Assembly: GCF_002705925.1 (NCBI RefSeq)
Contig: NZ_NKRE01000001.1
Span: 3,256,962-3,320,961, forward strand
DNA: 64,000 nt
Reading direction: 5' to 3'
Source: Mycobacterium ostraviense
Lineage (GTDB): Bacteria; Actinomycetota; Actinomycetes; Mycobacteriales; Mycobacteriaceae
This document shows, piece by piece, positions 17,428 to 25,987 of the stretch (position 1 is its first letter; every line of letters starts with the position of its first letter). Under the pieces are notes generated by a model. It did not search any database. It saw nothing but the letters and a program-made list of their open reading frames with translations, and had not been told where the DNA came from. The translations under genes and the position numbers were made by a program.

Positions 17428-19209
17428 GTGGCTCTCTACCGCAAGTATCGACCGGCAACCTTCGCCGAGGTGGTGGGGCAGGAGCACGTCACCGAGCCGC
17501 TGTCGGTCGCCCTGGAAGCCGGCCGGATCAACCACGCGTACCTGTTCTCGGGGCCGCGCGGCTGCGGGAAGACGTCGTCGGCGCGCATCCTGGCGCGCTC
17601 CTTGAACTGTGCGCAGGGCCCGACGGCCACGCCGTGCGGCGTCTGTGAGTCCTGCGTGGCGCTGGCGCCCAACGCGCCCGGCAGCATCGACGTGGTCGAA
17701 CTCGACGCGGCCAGTCACGGCGGCGTGGACGACACCCGCGAGCTGCGGGATCGCGCGTTCTACGCACCGGCTCAGTCGCGGTACCGGGTGTTCATCGTCG
17801 ACGAGGCGCACATGGTGACCACCGCCGGTTTCAACGCGCTGCTCAAGATCGTCGAAGAACCGCCCGAGCACCTGATCTTCATCTTCGCCACCACCGAACC
17901 GGAAAAGGTGCTGCCCACCATTCGGTCGCGCACCCACCACTACCCGTTCCGGTTGCTGCCACCGCGCACCATGCGAGGGCTGATCGGGCGAATCTGTGAG
18001 CAGGAGGGCGTCGTCGTCGACGACGCGGTGTACCCGCTGGTGATCCGAGCCGGCGGCGGGTCCCCGCGTGACACGTTGTCGGTGCTGGACCAGTTGGTGG
18101 CAGGCTCCGACCACGGCCACGACGGCATCCGGGTGACCTATCAGCGGGCATTGGGGCTGCTGGGGGCCACCGATGTGGCCCTGATCGACGATGCCGTCGA
18201 CGCGCTGGCCGCAGGCGACGCGGCGGCGTTGTTCGGGGCGGTCGAATCGGTGATCGACGCCGGGCACGACCCTCGCCGTTTCGCCACCGATCTGCTGGAG
18301 CGATTCCGGGATCTGCTTGTCCTGCAAGCGGTTCCGGACGCGGTGTCTCGTGGTGTGGTGGATGCGCCGGAGGATGTGCTGGACCGGATGCGGGATCAGG
18401 CGGCGCGCATCGGGCCGGCGACCCTGACCCGGTACGCCGAGGTGGTTCAGGCCGGTCTGGGCGAGATGCGCGGCGCGACTGCGCCGCGCCTGCTCCTGGA
18501 AGTGATTTGCGCGCGGCTGCTCCTGCCGTCGGCCAGTGACGCCGAATCCGCGTTGCTGCAACGTGTCGAGCGGATCGAGACCCGGTTGGCCATGTCGATC
18601 CCGGCCGCTCCGGAGACACCGGACACCGCGGCCACGCGCCGTCCGGCACCGCCCGCGCGCCCGGCGGACACTGCGGCCCCGCGTCGTCCGGCGTCGCCCG
18701 AGCCGGCTCCCGAATCGGCTCCCGAACCGGCTCCCGAACCGGCTACTGCGCCAAGCGAACTCAACGCAGCCGCCGTTCGTACCATGTGGCCGACGGTGCG
18801 CGACAAGGTGCGCCAGCGCAGCCGCACCACCGAGGTGATGCTGGCGGGAGCCACCGTTCGCGCCCTGGAGGGCAACACGCTGGTGCTGACCCACGATTCG
18901 GCGCCGCTGGCCCGGCGGTTGTCCGAACAGCGCAATGCCGACGTCATCGCCGAGGCCCTCAAAGACGCGTTGGGCGTCGCCTGGCGGGTACGGTGCGAGG
19001 TGAGCGGACCCGAGCCCGTCACAGCCTCGGTGCCCGCAAAAGCGGAAGAGGTTGTGCCAGAAACCGATTCCGCTCAGCCCAGGGAAGACGAAGAGGAAAG
19101 CATGCTCGCCGAAGCCGGCCACAACAACCCCTCCGAGCCGCGCCGCGACCCCGAAGAGGCAGCCCTCGAGCTGCTGCGTAACGAACTGGGCGCCCGGCCC
19201 ATCGACTAA
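17428..19209 (+). CDS. dnaX: DNA polymerase III subunit gamma/tau
   Basis: A 593-residue clamp-loader ATPase. VALYRKYRPATFAEVVGQEHV opens the protein at GTG 17428. The Walker A motif is GPRGCGKTSSARIL; a zinc module follows (LNCAQGPTATPCGVCESC); then Walker B VDEAHM and sensor 1 ATTEPEKVLPTIRSR. Domain III is followed by a Pro/Ala/Glu linker with a short repeat (EPAPE) and a C-terminal tau-like domain. It loads the beta sliding clamp at the replication fork. An upstream in-frame ATG at 17371 lies inside the repeat element and is rejected. It converges on the methyltransferase gene with a 9-base gap. Confidence 0.95.
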   Translation: MALYRKYRPATFAEVVGQEHVTEPLSVALEAGRINHAYLFSGPRGCGKTSSARILARSLNCAQGPTATPCGVCESCVALAPNAPGSIDVVELDAASHGGVDDTRELRDRAFYAPAQSRYRVFIVDEAHMVTTAGFNALLKIVEEPPEHLIFIFATTEPEKVLPTIRSRTHHYPFRLLPPRTMRGLIGRICEQEGVVVDDAVYPLVIRAGGGSPRDTLSVLDQLVAGSDHGHDGIRVTYQRALGLLGATDVALIDDAVDALAAGDAAALFGAVESVIDAGHDPRRFATDLLERFRDLLVLQAVPDAVSRGVVDAPEDVLDRMRDQAARIGPATLTRYAEVVQAGLGEMRGATAPRLLLEVICARLLLPSASDAESALLQRVERIETRLAMSIPAAPETPDTAATRRPAPPARPADTAAPRRPASPEPAPESAPEPAPEPATAPSELNAAAVRTMWPTVRDKVRQRSRTTEVMLAGATVRALEGNTLVLTHDSAPLARRLSEQRNADVIAEALKDALGVAWRVRCEVSGPEPVTASVPAKAEEVVPETDSAQPREDEEESMLAEAGHNNPSEPRRDPEEAALELLRNELGARPID

Positions 19210-19218
19210 AAAGCAAAA

Positions 19219-20532
19219 CTACGGCGTCCACCATGGCCGCAGCGGCAGGTCATCCTCGCCCCAGGGGTCCACATTGGCGGCCAGCACGTGATGCAACTGA
19301 ATGTTGTTGTGTTCGAATGCAACTCGCGATGCAGCCATGTACAGGCCCCACACTTTGGCGGTGGGCAGTCCGACCTCGGCGACGGCTTCCTCCCAGTGGT
19401 CGACGAGGTTGCGGCACCAGTCGCGCAGCGTCATCGCGTAGTGATGCCGGAAGTTCTCCTCGTGCAGCACCTCGAAACCGGCGTCCTGGACGTCGGTGAT
19501 GATGCGCCCCGAACCCGCCAGCTCCCCGTCCGGGAAGACGTAGCGGTCGGTGAACCCGCCCGCGAATGGGGCCGACTTGTTGTCGTGGCGGGTGATGCAG
19601 TGGTTGAGCACCAGGCCGCCGGTGCGCAACTTCGACTTGAGGAAGCCGAAGTAGGCGGGATAATTCCGGACGCCGATGTGCTCGGTCAGGCCGATCGATG
19701 AGACCGCGTCGAATCCGGTCTCGGTCACGTCGCGGTAGTCGCAGTGCCGCACTTCGGCAAGGTCACTCAAACCGTCGTCTGAAATCGCCTGTTGCGCCCA
19801 CTTGGCCTGCTCGGCCGATAGCGTGGCACCCAGCACATGGACGCCTCGTCGTGCTGCGTAACGCACCATGCCGCCCCAGCCGCAGCCGACGTCGAGCAGT
19901 CGGTCGCCCGGTTGTAGCCGCAGCTTCTCGAAGATCAGCCGGTATTTGTTCTCCTGAGCCTCTTCCAGCGTCGCGTCCGCGTTCGGGTAGACCGCGCAGG
20001 TGTAGGTCATCGACGGGCCGAGCACCCATTCGTAGAAGGTGTTGGAGACGTCGTAGTGGTGATGGATGGCTTCGGCGTCACGGGACTTGCTGTGCAGCAG
20101 GCCCTCGGCCAGCCGGCGCCACCGGGGCGGTGCCTCCTGCGGCGGCGGCGCGACCGGCAGCAGGTTCTCCACGCCGATCGAGCGCACGACATTGGCCAGC
20201 ACCCGCGGCGACGGCCGCTTGAACTTCACCCGGTCGGTCAACGCTTTGAGCAGCTGATACGGGTCGCCGGGATGGACGCCGCGGGTCTGCAGGTCACCCG
20301 ATACATAGGCGCGGGCCAGACCCAGTTCACCCGGAGCCGTCGCCAAGTAAGTGATGCCGCGCGGTGAGGTGAGTTCCAGACCCAGCGTCGCGTCGGCACG
20401 TCCGGCGGTGCTGCCGTCATAGGCGGCGAACTTCAGCGGCTGCTGTCCAGGAGCGGTGAAGATCGCCAGGATTTCGGCCATGGTCAGCTTGCCCCCGGCA
20501 GTGGGACGGCTGGCCTCCTTGATCGTTGTCAT
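19219..20532 (-). CDS. Cyclopropane-fatty-acid-synthase-like methyltransferase
   Basis: A SAM-dependent lipid methyltransferase of 437 residues. An N-terminal lipid-binding segment leads to HHYDVSNTFYEWVLGPSMTYTCAVY and the SAM motif LLDVGCGWGGMVRYAARRG. VSSIGLTEHIG, the ITRHDNK motif and a C-terminal helical end (EEAVAEVGLPTAKVWGLYMAAS) follow. It overlaps the FAD oxidoreductase gene by ATGA. A CFA-like methyltransferase coupled to an FAD reductase is the pairing known for 10-methyl (tuberculostearic-type) fatty acids; that role is inference here. By order it matches Rv3720. Confidence 0.85.
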   Translation of the reverse strand: MTTIKEASRPTAGGKLTMAEILAIFTAPGQQPLKFAAYDGSTAGRADATLGLELTSPRGITYLATAPGELGLARAYVSGDLQTRGVHPGDPYQLLKALTDRVKFKRPSPRVLANVVRSIGVENLLPVAPPPQEAPPRWRRLAEGLLHSKSRDAEAIHHHYDVSNTFYEWVLGPSMTYTCAVYPNADATLEEAQENKYRLIFEKLRLQPGDRLLDVGCGWGGMVRYAARRGVHVLGATLSAEQAKWAQQAISDDGLSDLAEVRHCDYRDVTETGFDAVSSIGLTEHIGVRNYPAYFGFLKSKLRTGGLVLNHCITRHDNKSAPFAGGFTDRYVFPDGELAGSGRIITDVQDAGFEVLHEENFRHHYAMTLRDWCRNLVDHWEEAVAEVGLPTAKVWGLYMAASRVAFEHNNIQLHHVLAANVDPWGEDDLPLRPWWTP

Positions 20533-21917
20533 CGTCGTTGTACCGCCTTTGCGTAGAGGTCGAGTAGACGCGAGTCCGGGTCGTAGATCTTTTTCACGGT
20601 GTTGTAAGACTCCCCGCCGTAGAGCTCGTCAAACTCCTCGCGGGTGTAGTAGCTGTCGGAGTAGAGCGACTTGTGGCCGTCGAGCTCACTCACCTTCGCC
20701 TCGATCGCCCGGTTGGTCGCGCCCTCGGCGGTGGCTGCCGGCACCGACGACCAGAACCCGATATTGACGTAGGTGCGATCCGGCGGGATCGGGTACAGCG
20801 GCCAGGCAGTTGGTGAGTTGGGGTGATCGCGCAGCCGCAATGGGCACACCCAGATTGGCGCGATCGGCACATTGTCGAGGAACCACTGCAGAAACTCGCA
20901 GATTCGCTCGATGGGCACCTCGACGTCTTGAACGACCCGTTCGCGCGCCGGGCGTCCGTTGCGTTTCTCGATCCGGTCGGCGATTCCGAAGCGCTGATCG
21001 ACCGCCACCAGCTTCCAGTAGACGCTGCTGCGCCGGTAGCGGCGCGGCCACCAGCGCCGCAGTCGTGGGTTCTGCGCGCCGAACGCGCGTGAACACCAGA
21101 ACCAGTCGGTGTCCCAGCGCCAGAAGTAGTCGCGGATGGTCAACCGGTCTTCTTTGACTCCGGTCTCATGCTGGATGGACCGGTAGTAGATGTCTTGTCC
21201 GGTGTAGTCGCTGACCGGGCCCGGCGTCGTCGTCCGCATGCCCACGCACAGGTAGCTCTCGTCGGCGCCGAACACGACGCCGTCGAGGTAATCCACCGGG
21301 ACTCCGTCGAGTCCTTGGGTGTCGACAATGCGTTCCATCGCCGCGATCATCTCGGCCAATGAGTGAAATCGGATGTGCCGCAAAGCCACGAAGGGTTTGA
21401 CCGGCTCCAGCTCGATCCGCAGCCGGGTCGAATACCCCAGTGTTCCATAGGAATTCGGAAATGCGCGGTACAGGTCGGCGTGCTGGTCGGGGGACGCGGT
21501 GAGCAATTCGCCGGCGCCGGTGAGAATATCCATTTCCAGCACCGACTCGTGCGGCAGGCCATTGCGAAACGATGCCGACTCGATGCCCAGGCCGGTGACC
21601 GCCCCGCCGAGGGTGATGGTCTTCAGTTGCGGAACTACCAGCGGCGACAGGCCGCAACGCAGCGTCGCGGCGACCAGGTCCTCATACGTGCACATGCCGG
21701 CCACGTCGGCGGTGCGGGCGTCGGGATCCACACCGATGACGCCGGTCAGTCCGGAGGTATCCAGGCCGGGAGCATCGCGTTTGGTGCGGGCGCGGAACAG
21801 ATTTGAGGTGGGCTTGGCCAACCGGACCGTCGCGGTCGCGGGGATGGATCGATAGCTCGCCAGCAACCGATCGACGCCCGATCGGTAGGTGGACAGCGCA
21901 GATTCACGGGCGGGCAT
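20529..21917 (-). CDS. FAD-binding oxidoreductase (DHCR24-like)
   Basis: A 462-residue flavoprotein with the FAD_binding_4 pattern: GVIGVDPDARTADVAGMCTYEDLV, then LSPLVVPQLKTITLGGAVTGLGIES, then SYGTLGYSTRLRIEL. The C-terminal half resembles the delta-24-sterol-reductase group (PIAPIWVCPLRL). It probably reduces a carbon-carbon double bond in a lipid, working with the methyltransferase encoded next (ATGA overlap). Start: ATG 21917 (MPARESALSTYRS). In-frame codons further upstream to 21995 would overlap the divergent gene. By order it matches Rv3719. Confidence 0.85.
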   Translation of the reverse strand: MPARESALSTYRSGVDRLLASYRSIPATATVRLAKPTSNLFRARTKRDAPGLDTSGLTGVIGVDPDARTADVAGMCTYEDLVAATLRCGLSPLVVPQLKTITLGGAVTGLGIESASFRNGLPHESVLEMDILTGAGELLTASPDQHADLYRAFPNSYGTLGYSTRLRIELEPVKPFVALRHIRFHSLAEMIAAMERIVDTQGLDGVPVDYLDGVVFGADESYLCVGMRTTTPGPVSDYTGQDIYYRSIQHETGVKEDRLTIRDYFWRWDTDWFWCSRAFGAQNPRLRRWWPRRYRRSSVYWKLVAVDQRFGIADRIEKRNGRPARERVVQDVEVPIERICEFLQWFLDNVPIAPIWVCPLRLRDHPNSPTAWPLYPIPPDRTYVNIGFWSSVPAATAEGATNRAIEAKVSELDGHKSLYSDSYYTREEFDELYGGESYNTVKKIYDPDSRLLDLYAKAVQRR

Positions 21918-21988
21918 CACATATATCGTAGTCACCGACCACAGCCCCCGCATCCGCGCGCGGGCTCGATACGGAGGAGTTGCACCTG

Positions 21989-22426
21989 ATGGCACAGGTG
22001 AGCGCAGCCAGCACGATCTTGATCAATGCTGAGCCCGCGGCCGCACTCGATGCGGTGGCCGATTATCGCAGTGTCCGCCCGAAAATCCTTTCTCCGCAGT
22101 ACAGCGAGTACCAGGTGCTCGAGGGTGGCCAAGGGCAGGGCACGGTCGCAAAATGGCGGCTGCAGGCCACCAAATCACGCGTGCGCAACGTGCAGGTCAA
22201 CGTCGACGTCGCGGGCCACACGGTGATCGAAAAGGACGCGAACTCGTCCATGATCACCAATTGGACGGTGGCCCCCGCGGGACCCGGCTGCAGCGTCACC
22301 GTCAAGACCACCTGGAACGGCGCCGGGGGCGTCAAGGGTTTCTTTGAAAAGACGTTTGCGCCTCTGGGCTTGAAGCGGATTCAGGGCGAAGTGCTGGCCA
22401 ACCTGAAAAAGCAGCTGGAAAGCTAA
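21989..22426 (+). CDS. SRPBCC (START-like) family protein
   Basis: A 145-residue single-domain protein: MAQVSAASTILINAEPAAALDAVADY, then VLEGGQGQGTVAKWRLQ, FEKTFAPLGLKRIQGEVLANLKKQL. This is the polyketide-cyclase/START-like fold that holds a hydrophobic ligand in a deep cavity. Ligand and reaction are unknown. It starts at ATG 21989 after GGAGG and diverges from the FAD oxidoreductase. Its stop overlaps the stop of the convergent amidase gene by four bases (22423-22426). By order it matches Rv3718c. Confidence 0.8.
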   Translation: MAQVSAASTILINAEPAAALDAVADYRSVRPKILSPQYSEYQVLEGGQGQGTVAKWRLQATKSRVRNVQVNVDVAGHTVIEKDANSSMITNWTVAPAGPGCSVTVKTTWNGAGGVKGFFEKTFAPLGLKRIQGEVLANLKKQLES

Positions 22427-23196
22427 CGCGCCTGGCTTTGGGCGGCCAGGAAACCTGCGATGCCGCGGACCAGCGCGCTGGCGTACTTTTGCCGTCCCTC
22501 GGCGGATTCGATCAGCGCCGAGTCCGCCGGGTTCTTCATGTTGCCCAGCTCGACCAAGATCGACGGATACTGCGCCAGGTTCAGGCCCGCCAGGTCGGAA
22601 CGTCCGTACAGGCCGTCCTGACCGATGTAGTTGGCCGGCGGAATGCCCGAGGCCTGCAGCTGGTCCCGCATCACCTTGGCGAACTGCACCGAGGGTCCGG
22701 CCTGGGTCGCGTTCAGTGGCGGGGCCGAGTAGTTGACGTGGAAGCCGCGGCCGGTGGCCGGCCCGCCGTCGGCGTGCAGGCTGACGACCGCGTTGGGATG
22801 CAGGGCGTTGGCCATGTTGGCTCGCTCGTCGACGCAAGGTCCCAGCGCGTTGTCGTTGCCGCGCGACATGGCGGTGCGCACGCCCAGCGCGTTGAGCGCG
22901 GCCCGCAACCGCAGCGCGGTGTCCCAGGTGAAGGTGTGTTCCGGATAGCCGCTGTTGGTCGACGTTCCGCTGGCTTGGCAGTCCTTGGTGCCGCCCCGAC
23001 CCGTGGGTACCTGGCGCCCGATCGACGAGTCGTTGGCCCCGTTGTGGCCGGGATCGATGAATACCACCATGCCGGCGATACTCGCGGGGGTGGCAGCGGC
23101 TTTCGGGACCAGCGGTAGCGCAGCGGCGACGAGCACGCCGACGACCCCCTGGAGTAGGAAGGCGATCCCGACACGCAGGCTGACTCGTACGTCCAC
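22423..23196 (-). CDS. ami1: N-acetylmuramoyl-L-alanine amidase (Ami1 type)
   Basis: A zinc peptidoglycan amidase of 257 residues, Amidase_3 family, acting in the periplasmic space. An N-terminal hydrophobic signal segment ([20 protein letters not shown]) is followed by the zinc ligands His51 (FIDPGHNG), Glu86 (SGYPEHTF) and His141 (VVSLHADGG). The catalytic Glu is in [11 protein letters not shown] two-Cys region (TKDCQ and GPCVDE) fits the disulfide of the Rv3717 enzyme. It lacks a wall-binding domain, like Rv3717. It starts with GTG 23196 and diverges from ebfC. Confidence 0.9.
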   Translation of the reverse strand: MDVRVSLRVGIAFLLQGVVGVLVAAALPLVPKAAATPASIAGMVVFIDPGHNGANDSSIGRQVPTGRGGTKDCQASGTSTNSGYPEHTFTWDTALRLRAALNALGVRTAMSRGNDNALGPCVDERANMANALHPNAVVSLHADGGPATGRGFHVNYSAPPLNATQAGPSVQFAKVMRDQLQASGIPPANYIGQDGLYGRSDLAGLNLAQYPSILVELGNMKNPADSALIESAEGRQKYASALVRGIAGFLAAQSQAR

Positions 23197-23294
23197 TGCG
23201 CAAAGCTAACGTGGCGCGGTCTAGGCTGGATGTTTCGAATCGCCCGACAACCGCAGGCGAAACCAACTCGAGACCAAGATGCGAGGGGACTGTC

Positions 23295-23699
23295 ATGCAA
23301 CCTGGAGGCGATATGTCGGCGCTGCTGGCCCAGGCGCAGCAGATGCAGCAGAAGCTACTGGAAGCCCAGCACCAATTGGCCAACTCTGAGGTGCACGGCC
23401 AAGCCGGTGGGGGCTTGGTCCAGGTTCGCGTCAAAGGCAGCGGCGAGGTGATCGGTGTGACGATCGACCCCAAGGTCGTCGACCCCAACGACATCGAGAC
23501 CTTGCAGGACCTGATCGTCGGTGCGATGCGCGACGCGTCGCAGCAAGTGACGAAGATGGCGCAGGAACGGCTGGGGGCATTGGCCGGGGCGATGCGTCCG
23601 CCGGGTGCGCCCGGTGCACCAGGGCCGGGGATGCCGGGTGCGCCGGGGATGCCGGGTATGCCGGGAGCGCCGGGGATGCCGGGAGCGCCGGGGGTCTGA
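23295..23699 (+). CDS. YbaB/EbfC-family nucleoid-associated protein
   Basis: A 134-residue DNA-binding protein. The family core is present ([61 protein letters not shown]), and it precedes recR as in many bacteria. The last 35 residues are an unusual collagen-like run of Gly-Ala-Pro/Gly-Met-Pro triplets (coded at about 23590-23696, a 9-base-type tandem repeat). The run is likely length-variable. Start ATG 23295. The recR gene begins 11 bases after the stop, so the two form an operon. Confidence 0.85.
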   Translation: MQPGGDMSALLAQAQQMQQKLLEAQHQLANSEVHGQAGGGLVQVRVKGSGEVIGVTIDPKVVDPNDIETLQDLIVGAMRDASQQVTKMAQERLGALAGAMRPPGAPGAPGPGMPGAPGMPGMPGAPGMPGAPGV

Positions 23700-23710
23700 C
23701 CCGCACTGAC

Positions 23711-24322
23711 ATGTTCGAGGGACCTGTCCAGGATCTGATCGACGAGCTCGGTAAGTTGCCGGGTATCGGGCCGAAGAGTGCGCAGCGCATTGCCTTTCAC
23801 CTCTTGTCGGTCGAGCCGTCGGATATCGACCGCCTGACCGCAGTGCTGGGCCGGGTGCGCGACGGCGTGCGGTTCTGCGCCGTCTGCGGCAACGTCTCCG
23901 ATGGCGAGCGTTGCCGCATCTGTGCTGATCCACGACGCGACGGCTCCGTGGTGTGCGTCGTTGAGGAGCCCAAGGACATCCAGGCCGTCGAGCGCACCCG
24001 CGAATTCCGCGGCCGCTACCACGTCTTGGGTGGTGCGCTTGATCCACTGTCCGGGATCGGTCCCGAGCAGCTGCGGATCCGCGAGCTGCTGAGCCGCATC
24101 GGTGAGCGGGTCGACGACGTCGACATCACCGAGGTGATCATCGCCACCGACCCCAATACCGAGGGCGAGGCCACCGCCACCTACCTGGTGCGGATGCTGC
24201 GCGACATCCCCGGGCTGACCGTCACCCGGATCGCGTCGGGCCTGCCGATGGGCGGCGACCTGGAGTTCGCAGACGAGCTGACCCTCGGCCGTGCGTTGAC
24301 CGGCCGCCGGGTGCTCGCGTGA
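23711..24322 (+). CDS. recR: Recombination mediator RecR
   Basis: A 203-residue RecR, the RecFOR-pathway ring protein that helps load RecA on gapped DNA. A helix-hairpin-helix start ([20 protein letters not shown]) is followed by a four-Cys zinc finger ([16 protein letters not shown]). A Toprim domain follows ([14 protein letters not shown], then [17 protein letters not shown]), and the C-terminus ends in [18 protein letters not shown] sequence. The length is normal for the family. It lies directly behind ebfC and is followed by a palindromic element. Confidence 0.95.
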   Translation: MFEGPVQDLIDELGKLPGIGPKSAQRIAFHLLSVEPSDIDRLTAVLGRVRDGVRFCAVCGNVSDGERCRICADPRRDGSVVCVVEEPKDIQAVERTREFRGRYHVLGGALDPLSGIGPEQLRIRELLSRIGERVDDVDITEVIIATDPNTEGEATATYLVRMLRDIPGLTVTRIASGLPMGGDLEFADELTLGRALTGRRVLA

Positions 24323-24338
24323 TTTCGCCGTGATGTCG

Positions 24339-24397
24339 CCGAGCCTGTAATTTTGCAGGCCGCTACTCGCACTTTCTCTGCGGATTTACAGGCTCGG
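24339..24397. repeat. Palindromic element after recR
   Basis: Arms CCGAGCCTGTAA (24339-24350) and TTACAGGCTCGG (24386-24397) are perfect 12-bp complements around 35 bases. It is intergenic, between recR and the next gene on the same strand. It may terminate the ebfC-recR transcript or be one of the dispersed hairpins of this genome. Confidence 0.6.
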
Positions 24398-24432
24398 TGA
24401 GTTGTCGGTTCCCGCTGCCAACATTTCGAGCC

Positions 24433-25278
24433 ATGAAAACGGTTTTCCTCGGCAGCGAAGCTGTCTCGTCCAGCAAAGTGACCCGGCACGAGCTGCAACG
24501 GTGGTACCGGCCGGTGTATCCAGGTGTCTACGCCCCGCAACGGCACAACCTGTCACTGCGCGACCGGACCATCGGGGCATGGCTATGGTCGGGACGCCGA
24601 GCGGTCATTGCCGGTATCGCTGCATCCGCACTGCACGGCGCGCAATGGATCGACGATGACGTCGCCATCGAGTTGATCTGGTGCAACACCAGGCCCCCGA
24701 GGGGGCTCGTCGCTCGCGACGAAGTCCTGGCCGATGACGAGATCACCCGGGTAGTGGGCCTGCCGGTGACCACGTTGGCGCGGACTGCATATGACCTCGG
24801 CAGGCATCTGCCACGCGGGCAGGCGATAGCGCGCCTCGACGCGCTTATGCGAGCGACGCCGTTCTCAACCGACGAGGTTCTCCTGTTGGCCAAGCGCTAT
24901 CCAGGTGCGCGTGGTGTCCGGCGACTGCGGGCCGTGCTGCCTCTCGTCGACGCGGGAGCGGCGTCGCCCAAAGAGACCTGGCTGCGGCTGTTGCTGATCG
25001 ACGCCGGGTTTCCCCTACCCAGCACGCAGATACCGGTGCAGCAGGATTGGCGGCTGATCGCAATGCTGGATATGGGCTGGGAGAAATACCGGGTGGCGGC
25101 CGAATATGACGGTGACCAACACCGCACCGACCGCCGGCGGTATGCGCACGACCAACGGCGACTGCGCACCCTCGCGCAGCTGGGTTGGCTGATCATCCGG
25201 GTGATCGCCGAAGACAGATCCGACGAGGTAATCGCCCGGGTGCGCAACGCACTGCTGGCCAGAGGGTGGCGGCCTTAA
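24433..25278 (+). CDS. AbiEi-like/DUF559-like protein
   Basis: A 281-residue protein common in mycobacteria (Rv3714c position). The N-terminal third resembles the winged-helix AbiEi antitoxin-like region (VTRHELQRWYRPVYPGVYAP). The C-terminal third looks like the DUF559/Vsr-type nuclease fold: Glu in SPKETWLRLLL, Asp in AMLDMGWEKYRVAAEYDGDQH, then a basic helix (RRRYAHDQRRLR) and a late strand (LIIRVIAED). No toxin partner is encoded nearby, so a toxin-antitoxin role is not supported. A DNA-related role is possible. Start ATG 24433. Confidence 0.75.
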   Translation: MKTVFLGSEAVSSSKVTRHELQRWYRPVYPGVYAPQRHNLSLRDRTIGAWLWSGRRAVIAGIAASALHGAQWIDDDVAIELIWCNTRPPRGLVARDEVLADDEITRVVGLPVTTLARTAYDLGRHLPRGQAIARLDALMRATPFSTDEVLLLAKRYPGARGVRRLRAVLPLVDAGAASPKETWLRLLLIDAGFPLPSTQIPVQQDWRLIAMLDMGWEKYRVAAEYDGDQHRTDRRRYAHDQRRLRTLAQLGWLIIRVIAEDRSDEVIARVRNALLARGWRP

Positions 25279-25282
25279 GCCC

Positions 25283-25987
25283 TTAACCGCGCAGTCGCTC
25301 GCGGCGCAGCAGGTCCACCTCGGGGAGCTCCAGCGGCGGTAGCGAACCCACCACCTTGCTAAGCAGCAGGTCGGCAAGCTCGGGGTTGCGGGCCAGACAC
25401 GGCCCGTGCATGTACGTCGCGACTACGCTGCCCTGAACCACGCCGTCGAAGCCATCGCCGGTTCGGTTGCCGGCACCCTTGACGACCGTTCCCAACGGCG
25501 ACGCCGCGGGGCCCAGGACGGTGCCGCCGCGGTGGTTTTCGAAGCCGGTCAACGGCTGCGTCAATCCGGTCAGCAATGGCGTGCTGACAAGCTCGCCGAT
25601 GGTGCGCGCCGGTTGCGGCGAGGTGGTGGCATCGAGCAGGCCCACGCCGTCGACCCGTTCTCCCGCGGATGTCTCGTACCACTGGCCGAGCACCTGGACG
25701 GCCGCACAGATCGCCAACACGGGCGCACCCCGGGCCGCCGCGCGCTGCAGACCCGGGTATTGCAGCAGGTGCGTGGTGGCCAACCGCTGGGCGTAGTCCT
25801 CCGCGCCGCCCAAGGTGTAGAGGTCCAACGATTCCGGGACCGGATCGGCCAGCGTGATCTCGACGATCTCGGCGGGGATGCCTCGCAGCAGCAGCCGTTG
25901 GCGCAGCACCACCGCGTTGCCGCCGTCGCCGTAGGTGCCCATCACGTCGGGCAGCACCAGACCGATCCGCACCTTGGAATCAGCCAT
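25283..25987 (-). CDS. gatD: Lipid II isoglutaminyl synthase, amidotransferase subunit GatD
   Basis: A 234-residue class I glutamine amidotransferase (CobB/CobQ-like). The start MADSKVRIGLVLPDVMGTYGDGGN is typical. The nucleophile Cys is in PVLAICAAVQVLGQWYE, and the catalytic His is in VVATYMHGPCLARNP. It frees ammonia from glutamine for MurT, which amidates the D-glutamate of the lipid II stem peptide. It overlaps murT by eight bases (25980-25987), a strict coupling seen in most actinobacteria. Confidence 0.9.
   Translation of the reverse strand: MADSKVRIGLVLPDVMGTYGDGGNAVVLRQRLLLRGIPAEIVEITLADPVPESLDLYTLGGAEDYAQRLATTHLLQYPGLQRAAARGAPVLAICAAVQVLGQWYETSAGERVDGVGLLDATTSPQPARTIGELVSTPLLTGLTQPLTGFENHRGGTVLGPAASPLGTVVKGAGNRTGDGFDGVVQGSVVATYMHGPCLARNPELADLLLSKVVGSLPPLELPEVDLLRRERLRG

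Noticed and set aside
24433..25278. Type IV toxin-antitoxin system from the AbiEi-like N-terminus
   Set aside because: No toxin-like (nucleotidyltransferase) gene is next to it; the neighbours are recR and gatD.
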